44,622 nucleotides of DNA from Clostridia bacterium (GCA_017937845.1 JAGBCV010000056.1:1-44622); one strand, 5' to 3'; positions 1-8,642 are shown, counted from the first letter of the stretch. Numbers and translations: made by a program. Notes: a model not told the origin generated them from the sequence alone.

Positions 1-843
1 GCGGTTGATGGCGTAGCCGATGAGTTTTCCGAGATTTTCCGCGATCACGTCGATCTCCTTTGGCGCAACGAAAAAGCCAGACAGCTTTTTGAGCGCGTTT
101 TCGTCGATATCGCGCCCCGCAAGTGCATCGTAAACGAGCGTCGCCGTATCTACGACGGTCGGCACACCGATGGCAATGACCGGCACACCGAGCGTTTTCT
201 CGTCCAATACGGTGCGATGATTGCCCAGCCCTGAGCCGGGAGCAAGCCCCGTATCGGAGATCTGAATCGTCCGCGCAAGCCTATCCGCCTCTCTCGCCGC
301 CAGCGCATCGATGACAAGCACGATGTCGGGACGCACCGAGGAAACCGCACTTTTCACCATATCGGCGGTTTCCATGCCTGTTTTCGCCATGATGCCGGGG
401 GTAATCGCGGCGATATCCGCAAACGCATCCATATGTGGTGACATCATTTCTTTCAAATGATGCGTTACCAGCACGTGACGCGCCGCGATCACGCCGAGCG
501 CATCCGCGGCAAATGCGCCATTTCCGACACCGCAGACGAGTATCCGCTTCTTTCCCTTGCAAAGCGCCCGAAGCTCCCGCGAAACGATATCGCAAAGCCC
601 CAAAAACTCCGCGTAGCCGAGATTTGCCGCCGTGGGAAAGGAAATCGTCACATAATTTCCGATCGGTCGTCCAAGCTCTTTTTCGCCCTCTGCCGTTTGT
701 ATGGCGATCGTGCTGATGCGGATATCGCCCTCTTTTTTCTCGTGAAATACGATGCCGTCAAGCTCACCCTGCTTCTCCCTTGCCGTTTTCGTCATGGCGC
801 GGTCGCGCATTTCCTCCGCAAGATCGGTTCTGATAAAATCCAT
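1..843 (-). CDS. gpr: GPR endopeptidase (spore germination protease), C-terminus cut by the window edge
   Basis: This is the aspartate-type protease that degrades small acid-soluble proteins bound to spore DNA when a spore germinates. I read 281 codons from an ATG at 843 (preceded by AAAGGCGG) to base 1 without a stop, so the C-terminal part lies outside the window; the family is usually about 320-370 residues. The translation begins MDFIRTDLAEEM and includes an Arg-Pro-Ile-Gly-Asn-Tyr stretch, a Val-Gly-Asn-Gly motif in a hydrophobic setting, and a segment ending PGSGLGNHR, all typical of GPR. It is made as a zymogen in the forespore, so a sigma-G or sigma-F promoter is expected, but I see no convincing one in the 86 bases upstream, which are largely a terminator hairpin. 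It is the last gene visible on this minus-strand run. Confidence 0.93.
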   Translation of the reverse strand, partial: MDFIRTDLAEEMRDRAMTKTAREKQGELDGIVFHEKKEGDIRISTIAIQTAEGEKELGRPIGNYVTISFPTAANLGYAEFLGLCDIVSRELRALCKGKKRILVCGVGNGAFAADALGVIAARHVLVTHHLKEMMSPHMDAFADIAAITPGIMAKTGMETADMVKSAVSSVRPDIVLVIDALAAREADRLARTIQISDTGLAPGSGLGNHRTVLDEKTLGVPVIAIGVPTVVDTATLVYDALAGRDIDENALKKLSGFFVAPKEIDVIAENLGKLIGYAINR

Positions 844-871
844 CGTTTGCCGCCTTTCTTTTTTCTGCGGC

Positions 872-916
872 AAAAAGCCGCCGTTTGTCATATTTTTTGA
901 CAAACGACGGCTTTTT
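872..916 (-). terminator. Intrinsic terminator after the HAD phosphatase gene
   Basis: The minus strand reads AAAAGCCGTCGTTTGTCA, a short A-rich loop, then TGACAAACGGCGGCTTTTT. This is a stem of more than 15 pairs with one mismatch and a closing T run. It begins about 14 bases after the HAD stop codon and ends about 28 bases before the gpr start. The complementary A run gives a weaker terminator on the plus strand. Confidence 0.8.
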
Positions 917-929
917 ATACCATAGAAAA

Positions 930-1715
930 TTATTTCTCGACGGATTTTACGATATCTCCGACACCATTTAGGATATATTTCGGACGGTACGGGAAATTGT
1001 CGATATCCTCAAGCGCGGTAACGCCCGAAAGCACCAAAACCGTATCGATATTGGATTCGATGCCCGCGATGATATCCGTATCCATTCTGTCACCGATAAA
1101 GGCGATATCCTCACTGTGACAGCCGAGTCTTTTGAGTCCGTGACGGAGCATCAAGGGGTTGGGCTTACCGACGAAGTACGCCTTTTTGCCCGTTGCGATC
1201 TCAATGGGCGCAACGAGAGAGCCCGTTGCAGGCATGATACCCTTTTCGGTCACGCCGACGGTATCGGGGTTTGCGCCGATGAGCTTCGCGCCTTTATTGA
1301 CAAGCTCGATGGCTTTTTCCAGCTTTTCAAAGCAATACGTTCTGGTCTCTCCGAGAACGACGTAATCGGGGTTGACGTCATTCATGTAAATTTTTTGGTC
1401 ATACATCGCTTTGGCAAGCGCGGCTTCGCCAATGACATACGCCGTACAGCCGGGAGCTTGGCTATGCAAAAATTCCGCGGTCGCCATCGCGCTCGTATAG
1501 AAATGGTCCGCCGAAACGGAAAGACCCATTCTTTCGAGTTTCATGCTGAGCTCATGCGGCGTGCGCTCGGGGCTGTTCGTGAGGAAAACGAATTTTTTGT
1601 TGTTTTCGATCATCCAGTTCACAAATTCCATGACCCCGGGAAGGATCTTGTTTCCGTGATAGATGACACCGTCCATATCACAGATAAAGCCTGCTTTTTC
1701 TAAGATCTGTTTCAT
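930..1715 (-). CDS. HAD-IIA family sugar/nucleotide phosphatase (NagD-like)
   Basis: A 261-residue haloacid-dehalogenase phosphohydrolase of the NagD/4-nitrophenylphosphatase branch, cytoplasmic, probably acting on small phosphomonoesters. The nucleophile motif is DMDGVIYHG with Asp13 and Asp15. Motif II is FLTNS (Thr46, Asn47), the motif III lysine sits in VGKPNP (Lys184), and motif IV is GDRMDTD (Asp209, Asp214). The C2-type cap lies between motifs II and III. The length matches the family. The start ATG follows AAAAGGAGC. It lies 62 bases downstream of the YesL-like gene on the same strand and is followed by a terminator, so it probably closes the DUF4364-YesL-HAD transcript. The true substrate cannot be read from sequence. 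Confidence 0.9.
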   Translation of the reverse strand: MKQILEKAGFICDMDGVIYHGNKILPGVMEFVNWMIENNKKFVFLTNSPERTPHELSMKLERMGLSVSADHFYTSAMATAEFLHSQAPGCTAYVIGEAALAKAMYDQKIYMNDVNPDYVVLGETRTYCFEKLEKAIELVNKGAKLIGANPDTVGVTEKGIMPATGSLVAPIEIATGKKAYFVGKPNPLMLRHGLKRLGCHSEDIAFIGDRMDTDIIAGIESNIDTVLVLSGVTALEDIDNFPYRPKYILNGVGDIVKSVEK

Positions 1716-1777
1716 AGGTTCGCTCCTTTTTCAAAATGATGTATTTTCGTTTTCAGTATACGGCGGCGCATAGGGCA

Positions 1778-2770
1778 TTATTCGCCGTATTCCGCTTCTT
1801 CCTGCTCGGATTTGGTATAATAGGGGTCTATCATATATTTTTTGATCTTCGGATATGCCGCGTAAGTACCCATGAAAGCGCTCGTGGCAAAGATGAGAAT
1901 GAAAATGCTGATGACGGCGATCGGGATAAAGAGCGAGCCGAGCCATACGACGAGGAAGATCATGAGGCAAATGCCCGCAAACATGGCAAGATTGCGCCAG
2001 AAGCCGAGAAGCGCGAAGATCATGGAATTTTTGATGATCTGGAAGAAGCCAAGCTCAAACGTCACCATGATGGTATAGAGATAGAAACGAATGAACGTAT
2101 AGAGCATGATGATGAGAAGCATCGTCCAGAAGAAAACGTAATAGTGATCGTAGTTGACGTAATAGCTCATGAGAGAGAAAAGGGAAAGCGCGATGACACC
2201 AAGGTCGAGAATACCCATCGGGAGCGCCTGCTTCCAGTTTCTTTTGATGGTCGTGATGAAATCCTGCCAAAGGAAAACGGGTTCACCCTTGATGAGGTTC
2301 TTGATGATATACGCACAGCCCGCGTTGACAGGTCCGAACGTAAAGATAAAGAGCGCGGAAATGGCGTAGAGGATATAGGTCACGACCGTCGGTGAGAATA
2401 TCGTTCCCATACCGCCGTGGATACCGATGAGAGGCGCGGGGAGCGTACCAACGCCGCCGCCCGCCGTACCGATACCGCTGATGACGGCGAAAAGCTCACT
2501 TGCGGGGGAGTTTCCCATATCGCTGAAATAATGGCTGAGGGCGATCATGAGGAAAATGATCGGGAAGTTGCCCACGATATAAAGCGCATTGACCCAAACG
2601 AGCTTGCTGAAGCGACGCGCATACAGCTTAAAAAAGTTGATAAAATTATAATCGGTAATGATATCCTCTTTTTTGACACCCTTACCGTCCTTGGTGTAGC
2701 TTGAGAAAAAGCCCCATTTTTTCTTCTTCGGCGCTTCCACAGGCTCGCCGTATTCGTTAAATTCTTTCAC
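1778..2770 (-). CDS. YesL/DUF624 family membrane protein
   Basis: A 330-residue polytopic membrane protein. The charged N-terminal 45 residues (poly-Lys near residue 15) look cytoplasmic, followed by five to six hydrophobic segments. The stretch GPVNAGCAYIIKNL with a following FLWQDFITTIKRN is characteristic of DUF624/YesL, a family often found beside carbohydrate transport and degradation genes and of unknown biochemical role. This copy has a Gly-rich insertion around residues 95-125 (GTAGGGVGTLPAP) longer than I expect. The start codon is GTG, chosen because AAAGGAAC lies about 12 bases before it. It lies between the DUF4364 and HAD genes with gaps of about 60 bases, suggesting one transcript. 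No carbohydrate genes are adjacent, so a sugar-uptake role is not supported here. Confidence 0.8.
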   Translation of the reverse strand: MKEFNEYGEPVEAPKKKKWGFFSSYTKDGKGVKKEDIITDYNFINFFKLYARRFSKLVWVNALYIVGNFPIIFLMIALSHYFSDMGNSPASELFAVISGIGTAGGGVGTLPAPLIGIHGGMGTIFSPTVVTYILYAISALFIFTFGPVNAGCAYIIKNLIKGEPVFLWQDFITTIKRNWKQALPMGILDLGVIALSLFSLMSYYVNYDHYYVFFWTMLLIIMLYTFIRFYLYTIMVTFELGFFQIIKNSMIFALLGFWRNLAMFAGICLMIFLVVWLGSLFIPIAVISIFILIFATSAFMGTYAAYPKIKKYMIDPYYTKSEQEEAEYGE

Positions 2771-2828
2771 GTTTGCGTAAGTTCCTTTCTTTTTTCGTTC
2801 CTAAAAATTGCTCAAATCGACCCTGCGC

Positions 2829-3401
2829 TCAGTCGCAGGAATCCTCCGACTCCCAAGACTGCGCCAGATAATTGACGTCGCCCGATAACAGGCTCAGAAG
2901 CCCCCTGTAAACGAGCTCCGTTCTATCGTCGAAATTGTATTTCATCAGCTCCGCTTGGCGCTTGGTCGCAACGACGACGGAGGTCGTCATATAAACGCCG
3001 TCCTTATCGCTGCATTCGCATTCCAAGCGATATTTGCCGTTTTCAAGCGGAACGACGCGGCTTTTTGCCTTTGCGCCGCGCAGGCGGAACTGCAAATAGC
3101 GGTTTGCTGAGCGAAGCGCACGCTCACGCACGGACTTGGAAAGGTCATTTTCCAGCATTTTGGCGGCTTCCCTGCCCGAGGGGGTGATGGTGAAATATTC
3201 TTTATTCTTGATGACGGTTTTTTGGATCGCCTCCGTTTCGGCAAGCTCAAAAAACGATTCCATAAAATCAAACTGTCCAACGATTTCGTCCTGCACGACG
3301 ATATCGTGCAACGTGATAAAATCCACGGGCTCTTCCGAGTTCATCAGCAGATACAAAACGAAAATTTTGATCTCCGTTTTATCCCTGAGCATAAAAGACA
3401 T
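2829..3401 (-). CDS. DUF4364 family winged-helix-like protein
   Basis: A 190-residue cytoplasmic protein. Residues about 8-75 (KTEIKIFVLYLL, then ITLHDIVVQDEIVGQFDFMESFFEL and YFTITPSGREAA) form a winged-helix domain of the kind seen in DUF4364, which is widespread in Clostridia and presumed to regulate transcription. The C-terminal half (about 100-190) is a mixed alpha/beta region with a conserved-looking YRLECECSDKDG stretch. No enzymatic motif is visible. The start ATG follows GGAAAGAGGAG. It is the first gene of the minus-strand run DUF4364-YesL-HAD. An inverted repeat just upstream (3430-3447) is a possible binding site for this protein itself, by position only. Confidence 0.75.
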   Translation of the reverse strand: MSFMLRDKTEIKIFVLYLLMNSEEPVDFITLHDIVVQDEIVGQFDFMESFFELAETEAIQKTVIKNKEYFTITPSGREAAKMLENDLSKSVRERALRSANRYLQFRLRGAKAKSRVVPLENGKYRLECECSDKDGVYMTTSVVVATKRQAELMKYNFDDRTELVYRGLLSLLSGDVNYLAQSWESEDSCD

Positions 3402-3429
3402 GGTATCTCCTCTTTCCTTTTTGTATTAC

Positions 3430-3447
3430 GATAGGAATCTACCTATC
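3430..3447. promoter_or_regulatory. Possible operator: inverted repeat before DUF4364
   Basis: GATAGG-6 nt-CCTATC lies immediately downstream of a minus-strand TAAAAT (-10-like) box at 3448-3453 and about 30 bases upstream of the DUF4364 start. The placement suits an operator or a small leader hairpin. I see no good -35 for this -10. Confidence 0.35.
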
Positions 3448-3540
3448 ATTTTACCACAAATTTCACAAGTTGTATAGGGATTTCTGAAAAACGTTACAAT
3501 TTTTTTCAAAACTTTTTGTGTCGTGTCGCCGAAAACACAA

Positions 3541-3570
3541 CAAAAAGGAACCCCGCGAGGTTCCTTCTTG
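3541..3570 (-). terminator. Terminator after the APC permease gene
   Basis: On the minus strand AAGGAACC, a six-base loop, GGTTCCTT and then a T run (TTTTTG) follow the APC permease stop codon within 20 bases. The stem also folds on the plus strand. Confidence 0.8.
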
Positions 3571-3581
3571 GATAGCATACT

Positions 3582-4979
3582 TTATTTTTTGTTCTTCTTC
3601 TGATACAAGCAAGCGCCGATCACCATGATGACGACGAAGACGATCAAATAGAACAAAACGGGGAAAGAAAATTCGCCGTTTTCCGCCGCCGCCTGATACG
3701 GACGGACACCGTGTGCATAGACCGCAACGAACACCATAAAGGTCGAAGCGATGATCGCCAAGATCGGCATGACGATGTTCTTGAATACGTTGTTTTTACC
3801 CTCTTTTTTGATGAACATCACAAAGATCGGGATATAGATGGCGTAGATGGTGATGATGGGAAGCTCCGAGGAGTCAAAGCTGAACAAGCCGAAAACGGGA
3901 GTCGTCAGATTTGCCGCGTAGAAATAGAAGAACCAGCCCGCACAGCAAAGGAGCGCGAAAACACCCGAGTTGGAGGGCATATTGGTGTGGGGATCAAGCT
4001 CCGCAAAGGTCTTGGGTGCAGGACCGCAATCACGAACGGAGAGAGAATAGAGCGATCTTGTGCAAGCGAGCATCAAGCCGTTAAGCGTACCGAGGCAGGA
4101 GATGACGATGAACGCATTGAGGATCGTACCGCCGATATTGCCGAAAAGGTTACGAATGGCTGTGGTAGAGCCTTCCGCGCGGAGAACGTCAACGGATGCA
4201 CCGCCCGTCAGACCGATGAAATAGGTGATATAGATGACCATGATGATGATGGTACCGACAACGAGCGCAATGGGGAGATTACGCTTTGCGTTTTTCAGCT
4301 CAGCGTTGATGGAGGTCGCAATGATCCAGCCCTCGTATGCGAACGCCGCCGCCGCGATACCCGCAAATACGCTGGAGAAGTCGCTTCCCGTCGATTCCGA
4401 TGCCTGTGTGAAGGCTTCGATGGTATTGCCGTTGATAAGACCGACGACAGTACCGATGACAACGATGATGGCAAGCGGGATCAGCTTGATGATGGTCGCG
4501 CTGACCTGGAATTTACCTGCGATCTTCGGAGAAAGAATGTTGATGGCGTAAGCAAGACAGAGATAGAACGCACCAAGCGCCATGCAAAGACCGCTTGTGA
4601 TATCCGCGCCCGCATCAAACAAAACCAAGGTATATCTTGCGGATACCCATGCCAGAACGGACGTCATGGCAGGATAATAAATGGTAGAAAGGAACCAACC
4701 CGTCATATATGCGTATTTCTTACCGACAATGGCCTCCGCATAGTCGACGATGCCGTTGACTTTCAGATATTTCGTAGCAAAATTGGCAAAGTTGAATGCA
4801 CAGATGATCATGACGATACCGCCGATGATCCATGCGAGAATACCGAGAAACATATTGCCTCCGGTGTAGTTGAGAATATCCTGCGCCTTAAAGAACACTC
4901 CCGAACCGATTACGATACCTACGACCATGCAGATCGCCGTAAAAAGCCCGTATCGTTTTTTGAGCTGATTGTTTTCCAA
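3582..4979 (-). CDS. APC superfamily amino acid permease/exchanger
   Basis: A 465-residue transporter with about 12 hydrophobic segments and no signal peptide. The first membrane helix has the APC fold signature GIVIGSGVFF, in which unwound glycines bind the substrate backbone. Later segments include AFAYEGWIIATSINAELKN, typical of the LAT/SteT-like (Ser/Thr exchanger) branch where a Glu-Gly-Trp sits in helix 6. It likely imports or exchanges neutral amino acids across the cytoplasmic membrane. I set the start at the TTG at 4979, because a GGAGG lies eight bases before it and the upstream in-frame TTG at 4994 overlaps that ribosome binding site. The gene stands alone, with its own promoter (5020-5048) and terminator (3541-3570). 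Confidence 0.88.
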   Translation of the reverse strand: MENNQLKKRYGLFTAICMVVGIVIGSGVFFKAQDILNYTGGNMFLGILAWIIGGIVMIICAFNFANFATKYLKVNGIVDYAEAIVGKKYAYMTGWFLSTIYYPAMTSVLAWVSARYTLVLFDAGADITSGLCMALGAFYLCLAYAINILSPKIAGKFQVSATIIKLIPLAIIVVIGTVVGLINGNTIEAFTQASESTGSDFSSVFAGIAAAAFAYEGWIIATSINAELKNAKRNLPIALVVGTIIIMVIYITYFIGLTGGASVDVLRAEGSTTAIRNLFGNIGGTILNAFIVISCLGTLNGLMLACTRSLYSLSVRDCGPAPKTFAELDPHTNMPSNSGVFALLCCAGWFFYFYAANLTTPVFGLFSFDSSELPIITIYAIYIPIFVMFIKKEGKNNVFKNIVMPILAIIASTFMVFVAVYAHGVRPYQAAAENGEFSFPVLFYLIVFVVIMVIGACLYQKKNKK

Positions 4980-5019
4980 ATCAAGATCCTCCAAATGATA
5001 GAAATTGTTAATATGATTC

Positions 5020-5048
5020 AGTATATCATAACTTTTTTGATTTGTAAA
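5020..5048 (-). promoter_or_regulatory. Sigma-A promoter of the APC permease
   Basis: Minus-strand TTTACA, 17-base spacer, TATACT, about 35-40 bases upstream of the permease TTG start. The spacing is ideal and both boxes are one mismatch from consensus. Confidence 0.6.
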
Positions 5049-5161
5049 TCGTTATTTTGCATAATTTCAACCATATTTTTTAGCGTTTTCGTCCATTGAA
5101 AAACGCACCGTAAAAAAACCGTACTATACAAAAATCGTGACTATCATCATAAAATAAGACA

Positions 5162-5189
5162 TTGTTTTTCGACCTTGGTCATGCTATCA
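5162..5189 (+). promoter_or_regulatory. Probable promoter of the XRE-TPR regulator
   Basis: TTGTTT, 16-base spacer, TATCAT, ending 45 bases before the ATG at 5234. Both boxes are imperfect. Confidence 0.4.
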
Positions 5190-5233
5190 TATAAACAGAA
5201 GCTTCTAAGAAATATTTTGAAGGAGGGTACTTT

Positions 5234-6157
5234 ATGAACAGTACCGTTTTCACGGAAAATTTGAAGAAATTCCGTCTTGCCAAGAATATGACGCAGGAAG
5301 AGGTCGCGGAGATCTTATGCGTCAATCCCCAGACCGTTTCCCGTTGGGAGTGCGGCACGACGCTCCCCGACGTCATGATGCTCCCCACGCTTGCAAGGCT
5401 CTATGCCGTTACCGTTGACGATTTTTATAAAAAGCACTCCGTTGCGTATGAAAATTATGCCGAACGTCTTTCTGCCGTCTATGAAAAGACCAACGACCCC
5501 GAGGATTTTATCCAATGCCGTTCGGAATATCAAAAGCTCATGAAGGAGGGCTCGCTTTCCATTTCGGATAAATGGAATTACGCCACCATTCATCATTTCA
5601 TGATCCGCCATTGCAAAAAGATCGCGCTCGAATGGTATGATAAGGCGATCGCTGAAGGTCCCGAAAGCAATCTGCACATTTACCGCAGAGCGCGCTCGCT
5701 CCGCACGAGCCTGATGGTTGAGCTTGGCAAGGGCGATGAGGTCATTCACGCACAAAAGGAAGCGTGCGAAGCCTCTCCGAATGATCTCGAAGAATGGATC
5801 TGCCTCGTAGAAGCCTATATTTACGCCAAGAAATACGAAGACGCTTATGATGCTTTCCGACAGGCGAGCGAAAAATTCCCCGAAAATTGGGTCTTGTATA
5901 TCAATGGCGGTGAGATCTGTGCTTCTCTCAAAAAATACGATGAAGCGTTTGCATATTGGGATCGCGCAGGCGAGCTCGGCACCGATTTTTACGACGAGCT
6001 TTACTGCAAGGCTTGGTGCTATCACGACCTCGGTGAGTATCAAAAGGCGTATGAACTTTATATAGAGATCGCCGATAAGCTCCGCGCCTCTCACTACGAC
6101 GAGGAAGCGGAAATGGCAGAAAACGAGGCAAAAGAGATCAAGCGAAAGATGAAATGA
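5234..6157 (+). CDS. XRE-family HTH regulator with TPR repeats
   Basis: A 307-residue cytoplasmic regulator. Residues about 6-62 form a Cro/C1-type helix-turn-helix (FRLAKNMTQEEVAEILCVNPQTVSRWECG), with the recognition helix at NPQTVSRWE. Residues about 90-300 are helical with repeated TPR-like pairs (AYIYAKKYEDAYDAFRQA, YINGGEICASLKKYDEAF, WCYHDLGEYQKAYELY). This HTH-plus-TPR layout resembles RRNPP-type peptide-sensing regulators, but no signalling-peptide gene is visible next to it, and many such proteins have no known ligand. GAAGGAGGG precedes the ATG. It is transcribed divergently from the APC permease and convergently with htrA, so its targets are not evident from context. Confidence 0.85.
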   Translation: MNSTVFTENLKKFRLAKNMTQEEVAEILCVNPQTVSRWECGTTLPDVMMLPTLARLYAVTVDDFYKKHSVAYENYAERLSAVYEKTNDPEDFIQCRSEYQKLMKEGSLSISDKWNYATIHHFMIRHCKKIALEWYDKAIAEGPESNLHIYRRARSLRTSLMVELGKGDEVIHAQKEACEASPNDLEEWICLVEAYIYAKKYEDAYDAFRQASEKFPENWVLYINGGEICASLKKYDEAFAYWDRAGELGTDFYDELYCKAWCYHDLGEYQKAYELYIEIADKLRASHYDEEAEMAENEAKEIKRKMK

Positions 6158-6167
6158 TACGATGCAA

Positions 6168-6204
6168 ACAGCCCCGCTACGAACGGTAGCGGGGCTGTGT
6201 TTTA
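6168..6204. terminator. Bidirectional terminator between the XRE-TPR gene and htrA
   Basis: ACAGCCCCGCTAC, five-base loop, GTAGCGGGGCTGT: a perfect 13-bp GC-rich stem between two convergent genes. The T runs on both sides are short (GTTTTAC on plus, TTTG on minus). Confidence 0.75.
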
Positions 6205-6221
6205 CACATATGAAATGGCGT

Positions 6222-7709
6222 TTATTGTACGTTCGGATTAAATTCCACAAACGTAATGGTGAGGTCGATCTGCTCGGAGGTATTGAGATATTCCGCCAGA
6301 TTGTTGCTGGTAAGCTCGATAACGGGACGGCGGATCGTCAGCGTCACCGTATCGCCAACGGTATATTTTGTCAACTGCTCAGAAAGGATATCAAAGGACG
6401 GGATCTCCTTGCCGTTGAACTGATACAGGATATCACCGACCTGCAAGCCCGAGGTAGCAGCGCTGCCGTTCGGATTGATCTCAACGACTTGGATATAGCT
6501 GTGTGTCTGCATATAGGGCCAAGTCTGATACTGCTTGGTTTCGATGGTCACGCCAAGACGCGCCTTGCCTGTGATATAGCCGTAATTTTTGAGGTCGTTG
6601 AGCGATTTGACAACGGTGGTCGAGGGGATCGCAAAGCCCATACCCTCAACGGACGTACCGCCGACCTTGGCGTTGACGATACCGATAAGCTCGCCGCGGA
6701 GATTGAAAAGACCGCCGCCCGAGTTACCGCTGTTGATCGCGGCGCTCGTCTGCATGAGCGTCATGGTGGTATTTTCCACGGTTACGGAGCGCTGAAGCGC
6801 GCTGACAACACCGGGGGTCACGGTAAGACCGTAGCCGAGAGGATTACCGATGGCAACGACCATCTGACCAAGCGCCATCTGCGAGGAATCACCGATTCTT
6901 GCGGCAGCGCAGTCCGTTTTCTCGATTTTGATAACGGCAAGGTCAACGTATTCGTCGCCGTAAATGTACTTGCCCTCGTAAACGGAGCCGTCGTAAAGCT
7001 CAACGGAAATGGTCTTGGTATCCTTACCGACAACGTGGTAATTGGTTACGATATAACCGTTTTTGTCGAAGATAACGCCCGAGCCTGCGCCCGAGGAGGT
7101 ATATTCCTGACCGTAAGAGGTAACGGTTTCAGTTACGCGGATAATAACGACGGACTTGATACATTCGTTTGCGACCGTCGCATATACTTCATATTCCGGG
7201 AAGTTGGTATTGCCGATGACTGAGCCTTCTCCGATATTGATGGAGGGTGCGGTCTCACCGGGCTTTGTTTCTATGGGATTTTCCGTTGTGCTGTCGGAAT
7301 TGCCTGTGGTCGCATCGGTGGAAACGGTTGTTTCTGCTGTGGTAGAGGAGCCTGCAAATGCGGGGTCATCGTGGTCAAAAACGTAATTGATGCCTGCGCC
7401 GGCAAGAATCGACACGAGCATACAGCAAACGAGAAGCATCGCAAGTGCGCCGCCCGACATTTTGATCTCGGATTTTTTCTTCTTTTGCGGAGGCTTGGGG
7501 GGGTCATAGGATGTATGCGTATAACCGTAAATATCGCGGAAGGGTTCTTCCTTTTTTTCCTCCTTGGGAGGTTCTTCCTGTGCGGGAGGGGGAGTCATCG
7601 GTTCTTCGGAAGCGGGCTTTTCTTCCTCATCTTTACGGTTGTCCCATTCGTTTTCAGGGTTTGGAGCATCGTTTTGCGGATTCAAATTGTCATGTTCAAA
7701 CTCTCTCAT
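6222..7709 (-). CDS. HtrA/DegP-type membrane-anchored serine protease with PDZ domain
   Basis: An extracytoplasmic quality-control protease. From the chosen start (495 residues) there is an acidic, proline-rich cytoplasmic region of about 75 residues ending in a Lys-rich stretch. One transmembrane segment follows (about 87-110, LAMLLVCCMLVSILAGAG), then a Thr/Ser-rich linker and the S1C chymotrypsin-fold domain. The catalytic triad is visible as His225 (TNYHVV), Asp256 (YVDLAVI) and Ser330 (NSGNSGGGL). A C-terminal PDZ domain starts near residue 375 (LGVTIE; GDILYQFNG). The longer start at 7733 has no ribosome binding site. The ATG at 7709 has AAAGGA upstream (spacing about 12), so I prefer it, with some doubt. 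It is a monocistronic gene, convergent with the XRE-TPR gene and divergent from the GNAT gene. Confidence 0.92.
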   Translation of the reverse strand: MREFEHDNLNPQNDAPNPENEWDNRKDEEEKPASEEPMTPPPAQEEPPKEEKKEEPFRDIYGYTHTSYDPPKPPQKKKKSEIKMSGGALAMLLVCCMLVSILAGAGINYVFDHDDPAFAGSSTTAETTVSTDATTGNSDSTTENPIETKPGETAPSINIGEGSVIGNTNFPEYEVYATVANECIKSVVIIRVTETVTSYGQEYTSSGAGSGVIFDKNGYIVTNYHVVGKDTKTISVELYDGSVYEGKYIYGDEYVDLAVIKIEKTDCAAARIGDSSQMALGQMVVAIGNPLGYGLTVTPGVVSALQRSVTVENTTMTLMQTSAAINSGNSGGGLFNLRGELIGIVNAKVGGTSVEGMGFAIPSTTVVKSLNDLKNYGYITGKARLGVTIETKQYQTWPYMQTHSYIQVVEINPNGSAATSGLQVGDILYQFNGKEIPSFDILSEQLTKYTVGDTVTLTIRRPVIELTSNNLAEYLNTSEQIDLTITFVEFNPNVQ

Positions 7710-7759
7710 TTCATCATTCAGTCCTTTCGTCATGATTGTAATTTTACGTGGATATTGAT

Positions 7760-7765
7760 ATTATA
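7760..7765 (-). promoter_or_regulatory. Probable -10 element of htrA
   Basis: A perfect minus-strand TATAAT lies about 50 bases upstream of the preferred htrA start, in the 250-base region shared with the divergent GNAT promoter. No good -35 is visible at 16-18 bases, so the site may need an activator. I see no CtsR- or CIRCE-like repeat. Confidence 0.4.
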
Positions 7766-7829
7766 ACGGATATTTATGACCAAATCATGAAATTCTGTTG
7801 AAAGGTCTGTAAATATCTTTTGTTTTTTC

Positions 7830-7858
7830 TTGAAATTGATTGGTATTTGCGGTAAAAT
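7830..7858 (+). promoter_or_regulatory. Sigma-A promoter of the GNAT gene
   Basis: TTGAAA, 17-base spacer, TAAAAT. It sits about 100 bases upstream of the GNAT start. Any longer reading frame beginning at 7830 would start inside the -35 box, which supports the downstream start. Confidence 0.65.
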
Positions 7859-7958
7859 AGAAATATATCATCGTTATCCTTTGCAAAATCGATCGGATTT
7901 ATACGAACCCCCTCGATTCAGAAAAATTTCTTACGGTATCAAAAGAGGTGGATTTATT

Positions 7959-8543
7959 TTGAATGAAGATATGCTTTCTATTTTTGCGAAGCTTCCAACA
8001 TTGACCACGGAACGCATGATCATGCGAAAAATGCTCGTTTCCGATTATAAGGATATGTTTGAATACTCTTGCCGTCCCGAAACCAGCCGTTATTTGCTTT
8101 GGAAGCCACATGAATCTCCTAAATTTTCCAAACGCTATCTGTCTTATCTGCAAGGACAATATCGCGATGAAAATTTTTATGATTTCGCTTTGGAGGATAA
8201 AACGACCAAGAAAATGATCGGCACCTGCGGATTTACCAATTTTGATTTGGAAAACAACGCCGCCGAGGTCGGATACGTTTTGAATCCCGATTATTGGGGA
8301 CGCGGTCTTGCGCCCGAAGCCCTCAATCGCTTGATGCGTTTTGGCTTTTCCGAGCTCAGACTTCACCGTCTGGTCGCAAGGATCATCGATGAAAATACCG
8401 CAAGCAAGCGCGTCGCGGAAAAATGCGGCTTTCGTCATGAATCGACCCATAAGGATTCCCTGCTCGTCAAGGGAGAATACCGTACCGTTTGTGAATATGC
8501 CATTCTCGTTTCGGAATATCTCTCGCAAACACATATCAAGTAA
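7959..8543 (+). CDS. GNAT family N-acetyltransferase (RimJ/RimL-like)
   Basis: A 194-residue acetyl-CoA-dependent N-acetyltransferase. It opens with LTTERMIMRKM, the typical beta-1 'tERLiLR' start of the RimJ/RimL branch. The acetyl-CoA-binding motif A reads EVGYVLNPDYWGRGLAPEAL (pyrophosphate loop Gly-Arg-Gly-Leu-Ala), followed by NTASKRVAEKCGFRHE, the conserved Asn and Gly-Phe of the C-terminal arm. The acceptor could be a ribosomal protein, another protein N-terminus or a small molecule. I start at the TTG at 7959, seven bases after AGAGGTGG; an ATG at 7971 is the alternative. The 43 codons further upstream cover the promoter and are not coding. It is a single-gene unit, convergent with the lipoprotein gene at 8716. 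Confidence 0.85.
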   Translation: MNEDMLSIFAKLPTLTTERMIMRKMLVSDYKDMFEYSCRPETSRYLLWKPHESPKFSKRYLSYLQGQYRDENFYDFALEDKTTKKMIGTCGFTNFDLENNAAEVGYVLNPDYWGRGLAPEALNRLMRFGFSELRLHRLVARIIDENTASKRVAEKCGFRHESTHKDSLLVKGEYRTVCEYAILVSEYLSQTHIK

Positions 8544-8608
8544 AATTACAATTCTATTATACCAAGACCATTTCAAAAAATCAACAATTATATATAGAAA
8601 CAATAAAA

Positions 8609-8626
8609 AGCGGGCGATGCCCGCTT
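8609..8626. terminator. Hairpin between convergent genes
   Basis: AAGCGGGC, three-base loop, GCCCGCTT. On the minus strand it is followed by TTTTATTG, so it would back up termination of the 8716 lipoprotein transcript. On the plus strand it lies about 65 bases after the GNAT stop. Confidence 0.65.
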
Positions 8627-8642
8627 CTCATAAGGATAATGA

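Noticed and set aside
3711..5099. A 462-codon open frame opposite the APC permease
   Set aside because: The translation is charged and low-complexity and lies fully antisense to a well-supported transporter.
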